From Torreya grandis (lineage: Eukaryota; Streptophyta; Pinopsida; Cupressales; Taxaceae), in contig JARHVA010002684.1 of the NCBI GenBank assembly GCA_037957365.1, positions 558,001-622,000 on the forward strand: a DNA stretch of 64,000 nucleotides, written 5' to 3'. Shown here one piece after another: positions 1 to 11,112 of this stretch. Within the stretch, counting starts at the first letter, position 1. Each line of letters starts with the position of its first letter. The translations under genes and the position numbers were made by a program. Under the pieces are notes generated by a model. The model ran no database searches. It had not been told where the DNA came from and worked only from the letters and a program-made list of their open reading frames with translations.

Positions 1-373
1 CACTTTATTTTACACCTTATTTTTCCTAAACTCCTGAATGTTAAGTAACCATCTCTCAAAACTTTGCTTATAAACCTAAAATTACCTGGGCAAATCCTTA
101 GAAAAATATTAGTGCTTAAATCTATCAAATCAACCTTTCCCTAGAGCAAGGAGAGTTCAAGGCTAAACCAAAAACTTTTTTGAACTACAAGAATGGTATA
201 ATTTTAGATTTTCTATCAAAGATAATACAAGAACTAGTAACTCACCCATTAGATGAGCTTGAACTCCTATGAATCAGCAACAACATAATTCCTTAAGAAT
301 TATCCAACCCACTAGTCCTCAATTCCTTATTCCCAAATGAATGACATTGCCACATCTTATCCCCTAGAGTGCA
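1..373. other. Probable leader/gag 5' side of element A
   Basis: AT-rich sequence without an open reading frame, directly upstream of the gag core of element A. From its position it should be the gag N-terminal region or 5' leader of A, with the 5' LTR outside the window. I find no primer-binding site or LTR end here. Confidence 0.35.
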
Positions 374-1270
374 GTGATTGGTCCTATGAATTTGACTCCT
401 CTCCATGACTTATCAAAAGGATCATGGAAGAATTTATCAAGGTTCACAAGTGATAGAAAACAAAGTCTAGATGAACACTTGGCTACTTTCTTTGTATCCT
501 ATAGAGTAATTGACATTGATCATGAAGATTTATTAGTTAGACTCCTCATTGAGACCTTGAATGACTTAGTTTTAGAATGGTTTTACCTTTTGGCTCTTGG
601 TACTATAGTTAGTTGGGCCACTATGCATGAGCAATTTGAGAAGAGATTTAAAGATGCTGAAGACTCTCACATATTACTCACCCAACTAAATTACCTCAAA
701 AAATAACCACATAAAAACATGTGATATTTCATTACCAAGTTTAATAGATTACTCTATAAAATCCTTCAAGCTTCTCTACCCACTAGAGATAATCAAAAGG
801 ACTTCTTCATCAATGCTTAGTTACCAGAGGTTAGCAATCAGTTGCATAGAGCACATCTTACTAATTTATCAACAACTCAAAATCTTGATAAAGAGGTTGA
901 GGATGACCTTATCATGGATGGAAAGGTCAAAAATACAACTTCCAAGGTAGATAGTTCTACTTTGACTATAGTGCAAAACATAATGGATATTTTTTTATAT
1001 AAACTTGTTAATGATTTATTACAAGTTAAAAGGCAAATTTCTCAAGGTGTTCATGTTGATCCTATAAGGAATGTACCTACTTTAAATTTCAATAATCAAA
1101 ATATGAACCACATTTTTGGTCCTACATAAAGACTAGCAATTGAAGATGCTCCTAAAAATCATGTTTAGATGAATGAAGAAGATCAGATGCCTGGTGATAC
1201 TCATCAAATTTTTATTGATGAAGATGACTTTGTAGATCCTATTGATGACTTCAACATATGGCTACCTTTA
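374..1270 (+). pseudogene. gag polyprotein fragment (element A)
   Basis: The 110-residue open stretch at 374-706 has the pattern of the plant retrotransposon gag domain: an L-I-E-T-L run, then E-W-F with a following L, then S-W-A-T-M-H-E-Q-F and a basic K-R-F-K-D, ending in L-T-Q-L-N-Y-L-K-K. Gag forms the particle that packages element RNA. The frame continues after a stop, with a second open part at 842-1129 and an acidic tail to about 1270 (E-E-D-Q, D-E-D-D). The zinc knuckle is not visible. The gag core assignment is firm; the tail is assigned by position. Confidence 0.8.
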
Positions 1271-1532
1271 ATATCAATTAGAAAGTGATTATGAAGAATC
1301 ATTTGAAGAAGATCATAGTCACTCTTTTGCAATGTTTACAAGTTTTATAGACTTACCAAGCTAGTGAAAAACCTTATAAAGAACAAGAGAAAGAAAAATA
1401 AGATTCTAGATCAAATGTAAGCATTCTTAAAAGAGGTAGTCCTCTACCTTCTCTTGCTCTAAAATATAAGTATGTAGCTTATTATTCTCAAATTCATAGC
1501 TAGTAACTCATACTTATGAAGTTATTCATACT

Positions 1533-1718
1533 TTGTCTACAACCATCCCTTCTTTTGACATAATTGATAACATAAAGAAAACCAAAATTCAAATGTTAGA
1601 AGTCAAATACTTAAGGTCTTATTTAGATCAGTTGAATAGATTAATCAAGTATGTTCATTGTAAAGAATCAAATAATACAATTAATGCCTCTAAAGATATC
1701 TTTCCTACTAATAAATAG
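1533..1718 (+). pseudogene. gag-protease linker (element A)
   Basis: An open stretch of 61 codons between gag and protease. It resembles the linker in related plant elements, where a helical K-K-T/A segment precedes the protease. No catalytic motif is expected. It is supported mainly by its place between two recognised domains in the same orientation. The ATG at 1533 is only the first Met of the fragment, not a real start. Confidence 0.45.
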
Positions 1719-1793
1719 GTTTCTTCTCAAAATAATGTTGCAACTACTTCTCCCATATCTACTTACACATCTGAAAGGATAGAGCCATTCTAT

Positions 1794-2280
1794 ATGTTTC
1801 TTTTGATCAATGGGTTCAAGTTAAGAAATTGTATCCTAACCTTTTCAACCTCTAATAATGTCATGCCAGCTAAATTAGTTGATACCCTTGGCCTCACTTT
1901 AACTAATTCAATAGGGAGATGTTACTCAATGAAGAGACAAGTCCCCTTGTTGGATAAATCAAAGATGCCCAAGCTACCCTACCAACTTTCTCAAATAAAT
2001 GGCTCAAAATGATAATTATGGTTATAGATATTCTTATTTCTTATAGAATGTTGTTAAGTATAATATTCTATAAATATTTTGGTGGAGAAGTCAAGATGGA
2101 TTGGTCATGTGCTCACATTCCAATCAGAGGAGTAAATAAAAAACTCAAGCCTAAAAATAAGTCCAAGTATATAGTTTCTAATTCTGATGATCCGATATCC
2201 AAGATTATTTTTGAAGAATTAGATCATAGAGTTTATTACCTTGAATTAGGCAAGAAAATTCAAGAACTATAGATAGAAGA
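1794..2280 (+). pseudogene. Retropepsin-like aspartic protease fragment (element A)
   Basis: The protease matures the gag-pol polyprotein. The pattern I-N-G-F-K-L-R-N-C-I-L, then S-N-N-V-M-P-A-K and L-G-L-T-L-T, is the region around the active site in plant gypsy retropepsins. The usual L-D-S-G-A-S active-site run reads L-T-F-S-T-S (1836-1853), so the catalytic Asp is lost (Thr codon at 1839). The domain continues after a stop and frame change into 2009-2272, where G-G-E-V-K-M-D-W-S and I-P-I match the end of the domain and the linker. The copy is certainly inactive. Confidence 0.8.
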
Positions 2281-2690
2281 AGAAGATAAAATATGGATGC
2301 TAGAATTTGATGGCAGATATTATTTTCTTGGTTTAGGTGCTAGAGTTGTACTGATATCACTAGATGGTAAGGTATATCCTTAATCTTACAAACTTATGTT
2401 TAAAAACACTAATAAAAAAAGCATTTTTGTTAGGATTGGAACAATAAAAGAAAAGGAGTGAGACTTCTTAAAGCATAAGTAGATGCTGAGTTAATAGTAA
2501 GACAAATTTGAGGACAATACTAAGTGAAGAAAGATAAGCTGAGGCACTGTCATGATTAAGTATTGAGTGTAACACTTAACTTTACAACCTTTTCAATCAA
2601 TTTTATTCCTCATGATTAGAACTCTAGAGCTGATTCTTTTGAAGTTACAACAACTCTACTCAAACCAAATCAGCCATCCACACTTTTTTG
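2281..2690 (+). pseudogene. RNase H-like segment upstream of reverse transcriptase (element A)
   Basis: Reading from 2284, L-E-F-D-G is followed by G-L-G-A-R-V-V-L-I-S; this is the first strand pair of an RNase H fold with its leading Asp. Near 2600-2690, F-I-P-H-D followed by N-S-R-A-D-S resembles the last helix, where the final metal-binding Asp lies. The middle is shifted and broken by stops. In most Tat elements the extra archaeal-type RNase H lies between the gypsy RNase H and integrase; here it lies between protease and reverse transcriptase. Domain identity is fairly sure; catalytic state is dead. Confidence 0.7.
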
Positions 2691-2993
2691 AGAAGGTGAT
2701 TATAGAGTAGAGATGGTTTTCCATCTAAAAGTTATAAGCAATGTCAATCAGTGATAAGTTTTCAATGATAAATAGTAGATAGTTATATTTCTTAAGTAGT
2801 AAGATAAATTTGAGGAGTTGTACTTTAAAGGAAGTAGTTCACTTCCATGCCAAACAACAAAAGGTAACACTAACCCAGAGCTCAATGATAGTGAAGATGT
2901 TATTTAATTGAAGGGAAATAAAATCCATAAAGGGTTAGTTTCTTTAGAATAAATATTTGATAAACATTATCACTTTATAAATAAAAAAAGAAT
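2691..2993 (+). other. Spacer between RNase H-like segment and reverse transcriptase (element A)
   Basis: Degenerate sequence of element A with stops in all frames. Its position matches the tether before reverse transcriptase. No motif recognised. Confidence 0.35.
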
Positions 2994-4080
2994 ATGGTGA
3001 TAGTTCATCTCCAAAAGTACAACAAGTTAATCTGGGTACTAAAGAAGATCCTAATAGTCAACATTGGTAAATATTATTCCCAAAAAGAAAGAGAAGCATT
3101 CATTAATTTTCATAAAAATTATATTGATGTGTTTTCTTGGTCTTGTAAGGACCTAAAGACTCTTCAGTCAGATGAGGTACAACATTACATTCCACTTCAA
3201 CCAAAAGTGAAGCCTTTCAGGAAAAAAAATTGTCATCATAATCTAGCAATTTTAGGTATTATCTTTGCTGAAATACAGAAGCTTCTTGATGAAAAGATCA
3301 TATATCCTATTAATCATTCAACATGTTTAGCTAACATTGTCCCATTAAGGAAGAAAATTGGATAAATATGTCTACGTACTAATTTTTGTAATTTAAATCA
3401 GGCTTCTCTAAAAGACAATTATCCAATTGCATATTATAAATCACACCTTACAAGTAGTTATAGGTTCAAATATGTTGTCCATATTAGATTGATTTTCAAG
3501 GTATAATCATATAAAAGGGGCTAAATAAGATCAATACAAGATAACTTTCACAACACCATGGAGGATGTTTGCTTATCAAAAGCTACCCTTTGGGCTTGTT
3601 AATGTTGGAGTAAGTTTTCAATGAGCAATGGATCTAGCATTTTCACATCTGAAGAAAAATAATATAGTTTTATACCTTGATGACTTAATAGTCTTCTCTT
3701 AAAAAAAGTGGTAATCACTTGGCTAATTTAGAAGAGGTTCTCATTTAGTGTAGGAGACCTATGATTTATTTGAATCTCAAGAAATCAATATTTTCCATGA
3801 ATGAAGGAAAGCTTCTTAGTCACATCATCTCAAAATAAGGAGCAAAGATTGACCCAAAAAAGGTAAAATCCATTCAAAGTCTATCTTTGCCTACTTCCAA
3901 GAAGGGTGTACATTCCTTCTTTGATAAAGCAAACTTCCTCAAAAGATTTATTCTTGACTTTGCTAAGTTGACTTTCCATATCTCTGATATGATGAAGAGG
4001 AAGTAAGACTTCAATTGGAACACTGAAAGTAAGTTGGCATTTGAAAGATTAAAGCAGCTATAGCTCAATCTCCAGTACTG
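2994..4080 (+). pseudogene. Reverse transcriptase (element A), broken
   Basis: It copies element RNA to DNA. The 123-codon open stretch 2994-3365 holds the thumb-side entry region: F-S-W-S-C-K-D-L, then Q-H-Y-I-P-L, then a Lys-rich stretch and I-Y-P-I-N-H-S-T-C-L-A-N-I-V-P. After a stop come N-L-N-Q-A-S-L-K-D-N-Y-P (about 3390-3425), T-T-P-W-R-M-F-A-Y-Q-K-L-P-F-G-L (about 3549-3600) and the catalytic Y-L-D-D at 3673-3684. The two active-site Asp are still encoded but lie downstream of stops. The rest of the palm and the thumb continue to about 4080. Confidence 0.9.
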
Positions 4081-4560
4081 GTGTCCCCTAATTTTATTAA
4101 AGAATTTATTCTTTATTGTTATTTTTTTGAGCATACCATGTCATCCATACTTATACAAAATAATGATGAAGGAATTGAATCTCCTATAGCTTTTATGAGC
4201 CAGCCATTGAAAATCCCTAAACTAAAGTATACATAGATAGAGAAACATGCTTTTATTGTAGTCAAATCATGCAAAGTTTTTAGGTACTATAATTTGTCTT
4301 CACATACTAAAGTCTATGTGCCTAATATTGTAATGAAATATATTCTAACACAACAAGAGTTAGTATTATAGAGAGGCACCTGGGTAGGTAAGGTACAAGA
4401 GTTTGACCTTGATATTAAATCAATTAAGCTAGTAAGAGGAAGAAGCTTATGCCAATTGATGGCAGAGAGAAAGCTTGATGACACAAATACAATAGCACCT
4501 TCAGTCCAAGCTAAATTAGATGAATATTTGCCCATGGTGCTTTTTTATCTTGTTGATTAA
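4081..4560 (+). pseudogene. Gypsy-type RNase H (element A), broken
   Basis: It removes the RNA strand during reverse transcription. After the reverse transcriptase thumb the translation gives S-S-I-L-I-Q-N-N-D, then P-I-A-F-M-S-Q-P-L, then E-K-H-A-F and a later S-S-H-T-K-V-Y, the usual order in the gypsy RNase H. The end, near 4380-4480, has G-T-W-V-G-K-V-Q-E-F-D-L-D-I-K, a strong landmark of this domain. The first catalytic Asp position reads as a non-acidic residue in this copy. The minus-strand open frames over this region are shadows. Confidence 0.82.
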
Positions 4561-4639
4561 TGGTACAATAAGATTTCTTACTTCCTAACTTATGGAGTCT
4601 AGATGATCTTATAAAGAAAAGCAAACCATCAAGCCAAAG

Positions 4640-4900
4640 TTAAAGGATTATGTCCTTTGGGGTAATGGTTTATATAAAAGAGGAATTGATAGTGTCTTCC
4701 TCCATTGTGTGGACAAAGAGTAGAAAAGGAGATTACTAGAATAATTTCATGACAAAGCCTGTAGAGGTCACTTTTCAGCATGAGTTACAACATATAAGAT
4801 CTTATGAGCAAGGTACTATTGGCCTACTCTCTTCTAGGATGCTTTGGATTGGGTTGTTAAGTGTCAAACATGTTAACACTTTATGGGATATGTAAAGTTG
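4640..4900 (+). pseudogene. Integrase zinc-binding (HHCC) region (element A)
   Basis: The translation gives G-N-G-L-Y-K-R, then F-H-D-K-A-C-R-G-H-F, then A-R-Y-Y-W-P-T, and finally V-V-K-C-Q-T-C. These are the paired His and paired Cys landmarks of the gypsy integrase N-terminal domain, which holds zinc and helps DNA joining. Several stops interrupt it. It lies between RNase H and the integrase core, as expected. Confidence 0.8.
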
Positions 4901-4929
4901 CTAGCATTGCCTTTAAAATAGTCACAATC

Positions 4930-5560
4930 AATGAATCATTCAAGTAGTGGGGCATGGATTTTATTAGCATGTTAAATCCTTCCTTAAGTGTTGGACATTG
5001 CTATGTCTTAATTACAACTGATTACTTCAGCAAGTGGGTAGAAGCCATTCCTATCAAGCATTTCACTTTGGAAGTTTTATGTGATTTTATCAAGGAGAAT
5101 ATCATGGTAAGGTTTGGTGTCCCACATAAGATAGTAACAAATAATGTAGCTAACTTTTTTTAGTGAAACTAACTGATTTTTATTACTCATACAGAAAACA
5201 TCTAGTTCATGCTTATAATCACTATCCTCAAGGGAATGGTCAAGTTGAGTCAAGTAACAAGAACTTGATGACTATCATTCATAAAATGGTAGATAATAAT
5301 CAACATACATGGCATGAGAAGTTGTTTGATGCATTGTGAGATGATAGAATCATTCCAAAGAAATCCATTGGTATGTCATATTTTCAACTATTATATGGAA
5401 CAAACACTGAGATACCAATCACCATAGAGTTTCTTACTTTTCAATTGTTTAAAGCTATTGAAGATACAAATTATAAAGATCCACTTGATAAGAGGATTAT
5501 TTTTATCACTAAATTTCAAGAGGTTCATACTCAAGTTGTTGACTGACTAGCTGATCACCA
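4930..5560 (+). pseudogene. Integrase catalytic core (element A), inactive
   Basis: The open stretch 4954-5163 begins M-D-F-I-S; the Asp (codon 4957-4959) is the first of the D-D-E triad. It continues Y-F-S-K-W-V-E-A-I-P and G-V-P-H-K-I-V. The second triad position reads T-N-N-V-A-N-F where T-D-N-G-A-N-F is normal, so Asp is changed to Asn (codon 5140-5142). After a stop and shift the third landmark G-N-G-Q-V-E-S-S-N-K retains its Glu (about 5233-5262). Integrase inserts the DNA copy into the host; this copy cannot. Confidence 0.88.
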
Positions 5561-5815
5561 AATGAAAGTGAAGAAGATCTTTGATAAGAAGTCTTGAGAA
5601 AGATAGTCTGAGGTTGGTGACTTGGTCCTTCTATGGGATAAGCAAAATTAACAAAAAGGGAAGCAAGGTAATTTTGACTCATTATAGAAAGGTCCTTTCA
5701 CTATAAAGAGGATTGCTAGAAGAGATAATTTCATCCTAGCTTATTAAAATGAAATTGAATTGTTGTTATCTTTCAATGGGTAACACTTAAAGCTTTACAA
5801 AAACTAAGTATCAGG
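5561..5815 (+). pseudogene. Integrase C-terminal region (element A)
   Basis: The translation shows V-G-D-L-V-L-L-W-D, then G-N-F-D-S-L, then K-G-P-F-T-I-K-R-I, matching the G-D-L-V-L and L-G-P-F/Y landmarks that follow the gypsy integrase core. It is interrupted by stops. Recognisable coding sequence of element A ends near 5815. Confidence 0.75.
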
Positions 5816-7650
5816 GTAACACTTGTATGTATATAAATAAGATCTCAATTTTTATTTTCTTGTTTGTTTGTTTTGTAGTTTTTTGTGATTGAGTTTCTAC
5901 ATGACTCCATACCCAATAGATAAGACTTAAAACCATAGATACTGGGATCTCATCATTGTTTCTTTCTTTTTGATAGAAATAAAAATGTCCTCAATGGGAT
6001 CCAACTAGTGTCACTTAAAATTTTATTCATACAATTTTGGGATACCCTATTATATTTTTGCCTTTTGTCTTTTGTGAGTTAATTGTTCTTATTAAAACTA
6101 GTCCCCTGAATAAGACTTAATCTTTTGTAGCTTTCATTTTTCTTGCTTTCTTTTTAAATTTATACAAATTATTCTAGAAGGCTAAAAATGTTTGCCTAAG
6201 GCCATCACTGAAAAACCCATTTTCCCATCTTCCCAAGAAGATTTAAAAACTAAGTGTTTGGGATCATTTCTAGGCCAACTCAGGTTCTTCAATTAACTTG
6301 TCAAATGAGAAGTAAGTAGTTATCACAAGCTTGAGCAATACTACCCATTTAAAATTGGAGTTATGAAATAGCTTTAATTCTCATCAAAAGTTAAGCAAAG
6401 TAGTTTCATAAACTTGTATAACATTATCTAGAGAAAACTAGGGTTTCAAAGTTACTTTACTTGACTCAAAGTCATAAGTAAAATAAATAAGGGTTTGTAA
6501 TTTTTAAGTACTCATAAGTTAAAAACCAAATCAAGATTACGAAGTTACTTAACTTCAAAGGCCAAATTAAGCAAAGTAGTCTGTGAAATCTAACACAAAA
6601 AGCTAATTACTTGTGTGGCTTCCCTCACATGTGTCATCTACTTGTCATAAATTCAAGGGTTAATATAAATGTTGAAAAATACACCTCATTTTCTACTTGG
6701 CATTCAAATTTTTTGACCTAGTTGTTACCCTTGTGAACCTCGAACAACATTGTTTAAGACTCTAGAGCATTTTTGAGCAATTTCTTCTCGACCCATTTGC
6801 ATTCGAGGTATGTATATTGTTTCCATTTTGTTTTCATGTATCCTTTTTGGGTTTTTTGTCTCATTTTTCTTTTTGTAATTTTCTATTTGTTACCTCAAAG
6901 TTTTCTCTATCTTTTTCTAGTTTTTCTTATAATTGTTTGTCTTTTACGCATGTATTGTTGTTGTAAAACATTGTAAAAACTCTTAGAGACATTTTGCATG
7001 TGAAAATACCTTAAAAAATCCAAAAAATAATGAATCCTTATATAATAAAACCTAAAAATTAACCTTGCTTTGCTTACCCAAGTTTTCCATTACTAACTAC
7101 TTGCTCGAAGTCCTGAAACCAAGTAACTGCCCTCAAGAAACCCAAAGTCCCAAGCACCGTACCCACTCAGAATTTCAACAACTATTTACTTACCTAAATT
7201 TTTGACTACTCATTAATTTTAATTCATTATATTTCTAACCCCAGTAACTTTCCTAAGCAAACCTAAATTCGTAAGCCTGAGCAAACCCAATAAATTACCC
7301 AATGGGAACTGGAGCTTTGAATACTTATTACTTAGAGTTATCATCACTGGTGACTGAAGGAGTACCCAAACCTTCCTAGGATTATGATAACCTAATACTT
7401 ATAATAAGTTACCCAGGGTTTTTAAAGCCTTCTACTATTGAAAGTTATTAATACTTGAATATTACTTAGGACTATTACAAGACAACAAATTGATCTAGTT
7501 TTTCAACCTTTTTTAAACCAATAGGAGAAATAAATAATGTTCAAAAACACTTATCAAGTATTCCCAATGTTATCCAAAATAGATTTTTGGATCAGAGGAA
7601 GAAGAAATTGAAGTAGAAGTACAAACAATTCTTATTTAAGAATTCCTTAA
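5816..7650. other. Non-coding, LTR-like region
   Basis: No credible coding sequence; the open frame at 6773-6976 is a T-rich chance stretch. About 6250-6770 has LTR character: repeated AGTTACTT/AAGTAACTT words, a possible TATA element near 6660-6668, and a possible splice-donor-like GGTATG at 6808. Parts resemble 11150-11400 beyond the long frame. This could be the 3' LTR of A, the 5' LTR of the next element, or both. I could not fix LTR ends. Confidence 0.35.
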
Positions 7651-10600
7651 ACTTTCACTTGAGGAAATACTAAGGCCAAGTAGGAAGGGTAGGACAAAAT
7701 CAAAGAAAGTTATGAAATCACAAGAATCAAAGATGAAGTATGAGTACAGGAGGTACCCCTTTGAGTACAGTATTGTATCTAAGGTGTCAAAAATTAGTGA
7801 CACAGATATGGGGCATATGTCCATAAATAAGTTATTGAAGAGATCCAAACATATCACCAAGAATCCACTCATGTAAGAAAAGACCAATAGTGGAATCCTG
7901 TAAGCTTTAGCTTTCCCATGTTCTACACAACTACATGAGTTTGTCCTAAAATATGCTAAGTACTATGATTCTCTCACTAGAATAGTAAAATAATATTCAG
8001 GTAATATGGTAAATAGGCTTGATATTTAATACTTTGACAACTTTTTGAAGATTCTAACAAGGTCTAAAGTAATAGATTTATCAATGGAGAAAGCCAAGAA
8101 TCTCTAGGAAAGACAAAATTCAAAGTGTATCAAGGTAGTGAACACTAACTATCTAAATAAAGTAAATCAGCCCTTGAGATTCTCAAAATAGATAGTAAGG
8201 TTTGACTTCATTCAAGAAGTTGATGACATCACCTAGTTGTTATGTAGAATCAATGGAGAGAAGAATGCTAAGTTATTTTCAACCTAGATGTATGCATACA
8301 TTAGGGCCATTAATGTCAATAGGAGCTCTGTAATGATTGATTGGTCAAGGATGATAAGTGACAACATTGACCACTAGCTAAGTAATGTTTTCTAAACTTT
8401 GGATTTTAAGATGACTTCATACTTAGTGTATGTTATAGCATCAAGTGGAGCCTTTTCTAGATTGAATACAAAAGGGACATTAGCATTATAGCCCATCTAT
8501 GAATATTACCCCTAATTGGTTCTTTTATAATACTTCAAGCATTATAAGAGAGTAAATGATGGATTTTTTTTATGAAATCATTTGTAAGTTGAATGTTGCT
8601 CTAAAGCCCAAGAGAGTGTCTAATACAGCTTGGGAAGTAGTTTCCCATTTTATATGCATATTTATTAAATTCCTCAATTTCACATACATTAATGTTGGTG
8701 GTTTCTTAGGTACATCGATCAAACTACCAAGGCTTCCTATTGATAAATGGATTATTATGGAGTTATGTAGGTAGTTGGTAGAATTACATGACTTACAGTC
8801 AAAGGTTCACCATTCCTTAGTTAGTTTTCCCATTGTTACTACTAACTATCATTATGAAAGCATATATAAAGAAAAGCATATACAAATAGATATGTATCAA
8901 AACTACAATCAAACCCACTTTAAAGTTAGAGAAAATTTTGATTGTAAAGTCATAGCTCAAAATACAATTTCTCTTGAGTATATGCATATATATGCACTTG
9001 AATACTTTTGGATTGATTGTAGGGATGAGTTTGAAGTAAGAAAAATATATAATAGTAGACTTATTATTTCATACATTCATTCTTTTGATTTAACAAAAAA
9101 TATTGAAAACATGGAAGATGATGGAATAGTAACTAGTGAAGCTTACCATGCAATAGGAGGAGATAATGCTCCACTTCTAGAGATTATTTTTGATAAAGAT
9201 TAGGTAAAAACTATTTTAAGAGAACTTGTATGGTCCTTGCCATGAATTCAACATGGCTTCTCAATAAGAGATATTTCATGAAGGATTTAATGATCTAAAC
9301 TACTAGAGTAAGTCAAAAGAGAAAAGAGTTGTAAGGGGAAAGCAGTCAAAAGCCTTAATAAAAAATGAAGTTAAAGAAGAATGTTGATGATACCTACTCT
9401 TTAGTGAAAGATAAGGAACCAATTCAACCTTCTATCACTACACCTCCTCTAGTCTCTTTCATGAATACTTCTCCTCTCATCATTCCTACTTCTACTGCAC
9501 CTACCATAGATCCATCAACACTCATGCCACCTCCAAAATCTCATAGCATCAAGCCTCTAGAGAAACCCATTTAGAAGGAGACTGGTGTTCCTCCTCCTCT
9601 TCCTTCATCTTCTCCACCTAATACTCCACCTCCACCTCTTTTAGATGATCAACCCACCAATATAAAATATCCAAAACATGTAACTACTGAAGAAGTGACC
9701 CCATCTCAGAAGATATCATAGAAAAAGAAAAAGGAAATAGGTGAACCAAAGAAAGTAGAGGTAAAGGCAGAAAAAGAGAAGGAGAAAGAACCTGAGAAAG
9801 AAAAAGAAAAAGATGAGAAATTAATTTCCAATGTAGTTCAATATTTTTTAGATGTAAAATATGTTCTATCTTAAGAAATAGTGGTAAGAAACAATCAATA
9901 ATAAATGATCGTTCATTCAGCCACTTTAACAAGCATAAACTTCTCATCACGGTTAGCATTGCAAATAATTCCTGAGATAAGAGAAGTAATAAATTTGGAG
10001 GAGATTGAATTATAACTGATAAAGAGTCTTGATCATAAAATAAAAAATCCCAAGAGTGTTAAAGTGATTTCTAAGATGATAATTGAGCCTTCTAGCTAGA
10101 AATTTGAATAGATATCAGTTCCTCCATTGGGCAAGAATAGAAGTGAAGACACTAAAAAAGACTTAACAGACATAAAGGTACACATTAGAGAAGTTAATAT
10201 AGATGGATTGAAATACGATACATAACCTTGATCAATACACTTTTACATAAGCTTGATGAAGATAAAGCTGATAAAGTTAAGTTGAAGGAGCAAATTGCTA
10301 AATTGTGTAAAATAATTGCCAAGATGGCAATATATGATCCACAATAATCATTACTTTAAAGAGGTAAATTTTATTATCAAATAATATTAGAGGTATAGGA
10401 AACTAGGGATAAGGCCAAATCATTGATTAATGGATAGAAAATATGTTACAAATTACTCAAAAATGGTTTCCTAAGGTTCCAGCTAATCTCACTAATATTG
10501 AAAACAAATTGGCAGAGATAAAGATAGTAATGAAGGAGATAGAAAATGAGAATAGAATATTTGAATTGCAGCAAGAAAGTATTCAAATAATAAATAGTTT

Positions 10601-11112
10601 GAGTGAGAAAGGTTTGATTGAAGAATAAATTATTCCTGAAGGGTTAATAAAGAAATCAAAACAAGAGGAACATCTCATATCTTTTCACATGCATATTATT
10701 GGGTCAATGCTTGAAGAGATGAAGACTTTAAAAGAAGATGATCACAATGAGAAAGTGGATCTATAGGATTGCATCTTTGGTCTCACTAACATTTGGTTTG
10801 AGAGAACTCTAAGGACACCTAAGTAGTTGCATCAACAATTCAATTAATTAATTGAAAATACTATAACTCCTTTCATAGCAAAATCTATAAAGGAGTTAAT
10901 CAAAAGTCAACAAGACGTCAAGAGGTTAGAACCTTGACTTGGGAAAGTGAAATCTTATTGTGATAAGCTAGAAAAATAACTGATAAGATATGAAACTGAA
11001 AGGTAATTGGTTATCAAATCAAATGACTTTTTTACATCAATCCAATTCATGATGTCTCAACATATCAAAAATAGAGAAAAATGTAGATCTGAAGTTCATG
11101 ACTTGGAGTGAT
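7651..11112 (+). pseudogene. Long broken reading frame, Ogre ORF1-like/unknown retroelement protein
   Basis: A run of about 1150 codons on the + strand interrupted by stops and at least one shift. 7651-7878 is open and basic. Around 8556-9203 two open stretches (72 and 142 codons, separated by one TAG) hold a compact hydrophobic domain with P-R-L-P-I-D-K-W-I-I-M-E-L. About 9420-9660 is proline/threonine-rich, 9716-9830 is Lys/Glu-rich, and 9840-11112 is charged and helix-like. No catalytic motif is visible. Size and order recall the extra ORF upstream of gag in Ogre-type Tat elements; similar proteins occur, as far as I recall, in gymnosperm repeats. The function is not known. The minus-strand frames over it are shadows. 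Confidence 0.5.

Larger units (their letters stand above)
374..5815 (+). mobile_element. Element A: decayed Ty3/gypsy (Tat-like) retrotransposon, coding part
   Basis: A colinear run of gypsy polyprotein domains on one strand: gag core, acidic gag tail, retropepsin, an RNase H-like segment, reverse transcriptase with YLDD, a second RNase H, the integrase zinc-binding region, the integrase core and the integrase C-terminal region. The domains lie in all three frames with many stops, so this is a pseudogene. Most stops sit where related elements carry Gln, Arg or Trp, which fits C-to-T decay. Reverse transcriptase before integrase places it in Ty3/gypsy, not Copia. Two RNase H-like segments point to the Tat lineage. 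No LTR of A is recognised with confidence. Confidence 0.9.

Noticed and set aside
3874..4535. Minus-strand open frames of 86 and 73 codons
   Set aside because: They lie over the reverse transcriptase and RNase H of element A on the other strand and show no domain of their own.
6773..6976. 67-codon hydrophobic + strand frame
   Set aside because: T-rich DNA gives Phe/Leu/Val runs by chance; there is no supporting context.
7636..7887. Minus-strand frame of 83 codons
   Set aside because: Shadow of the + strand frame starting at 7651, which is open over the same bases and joins a longer colinear frame.
9684..9959. Minus-strand frame with Leu/Ser-rich, membrane-like sequence
   Set aside because: It is the complement of the Lys/Glu-rich stretch of the + strand frame; the hydrophobic look is an artefact of GAA/AAG-rich DNA read backwards.
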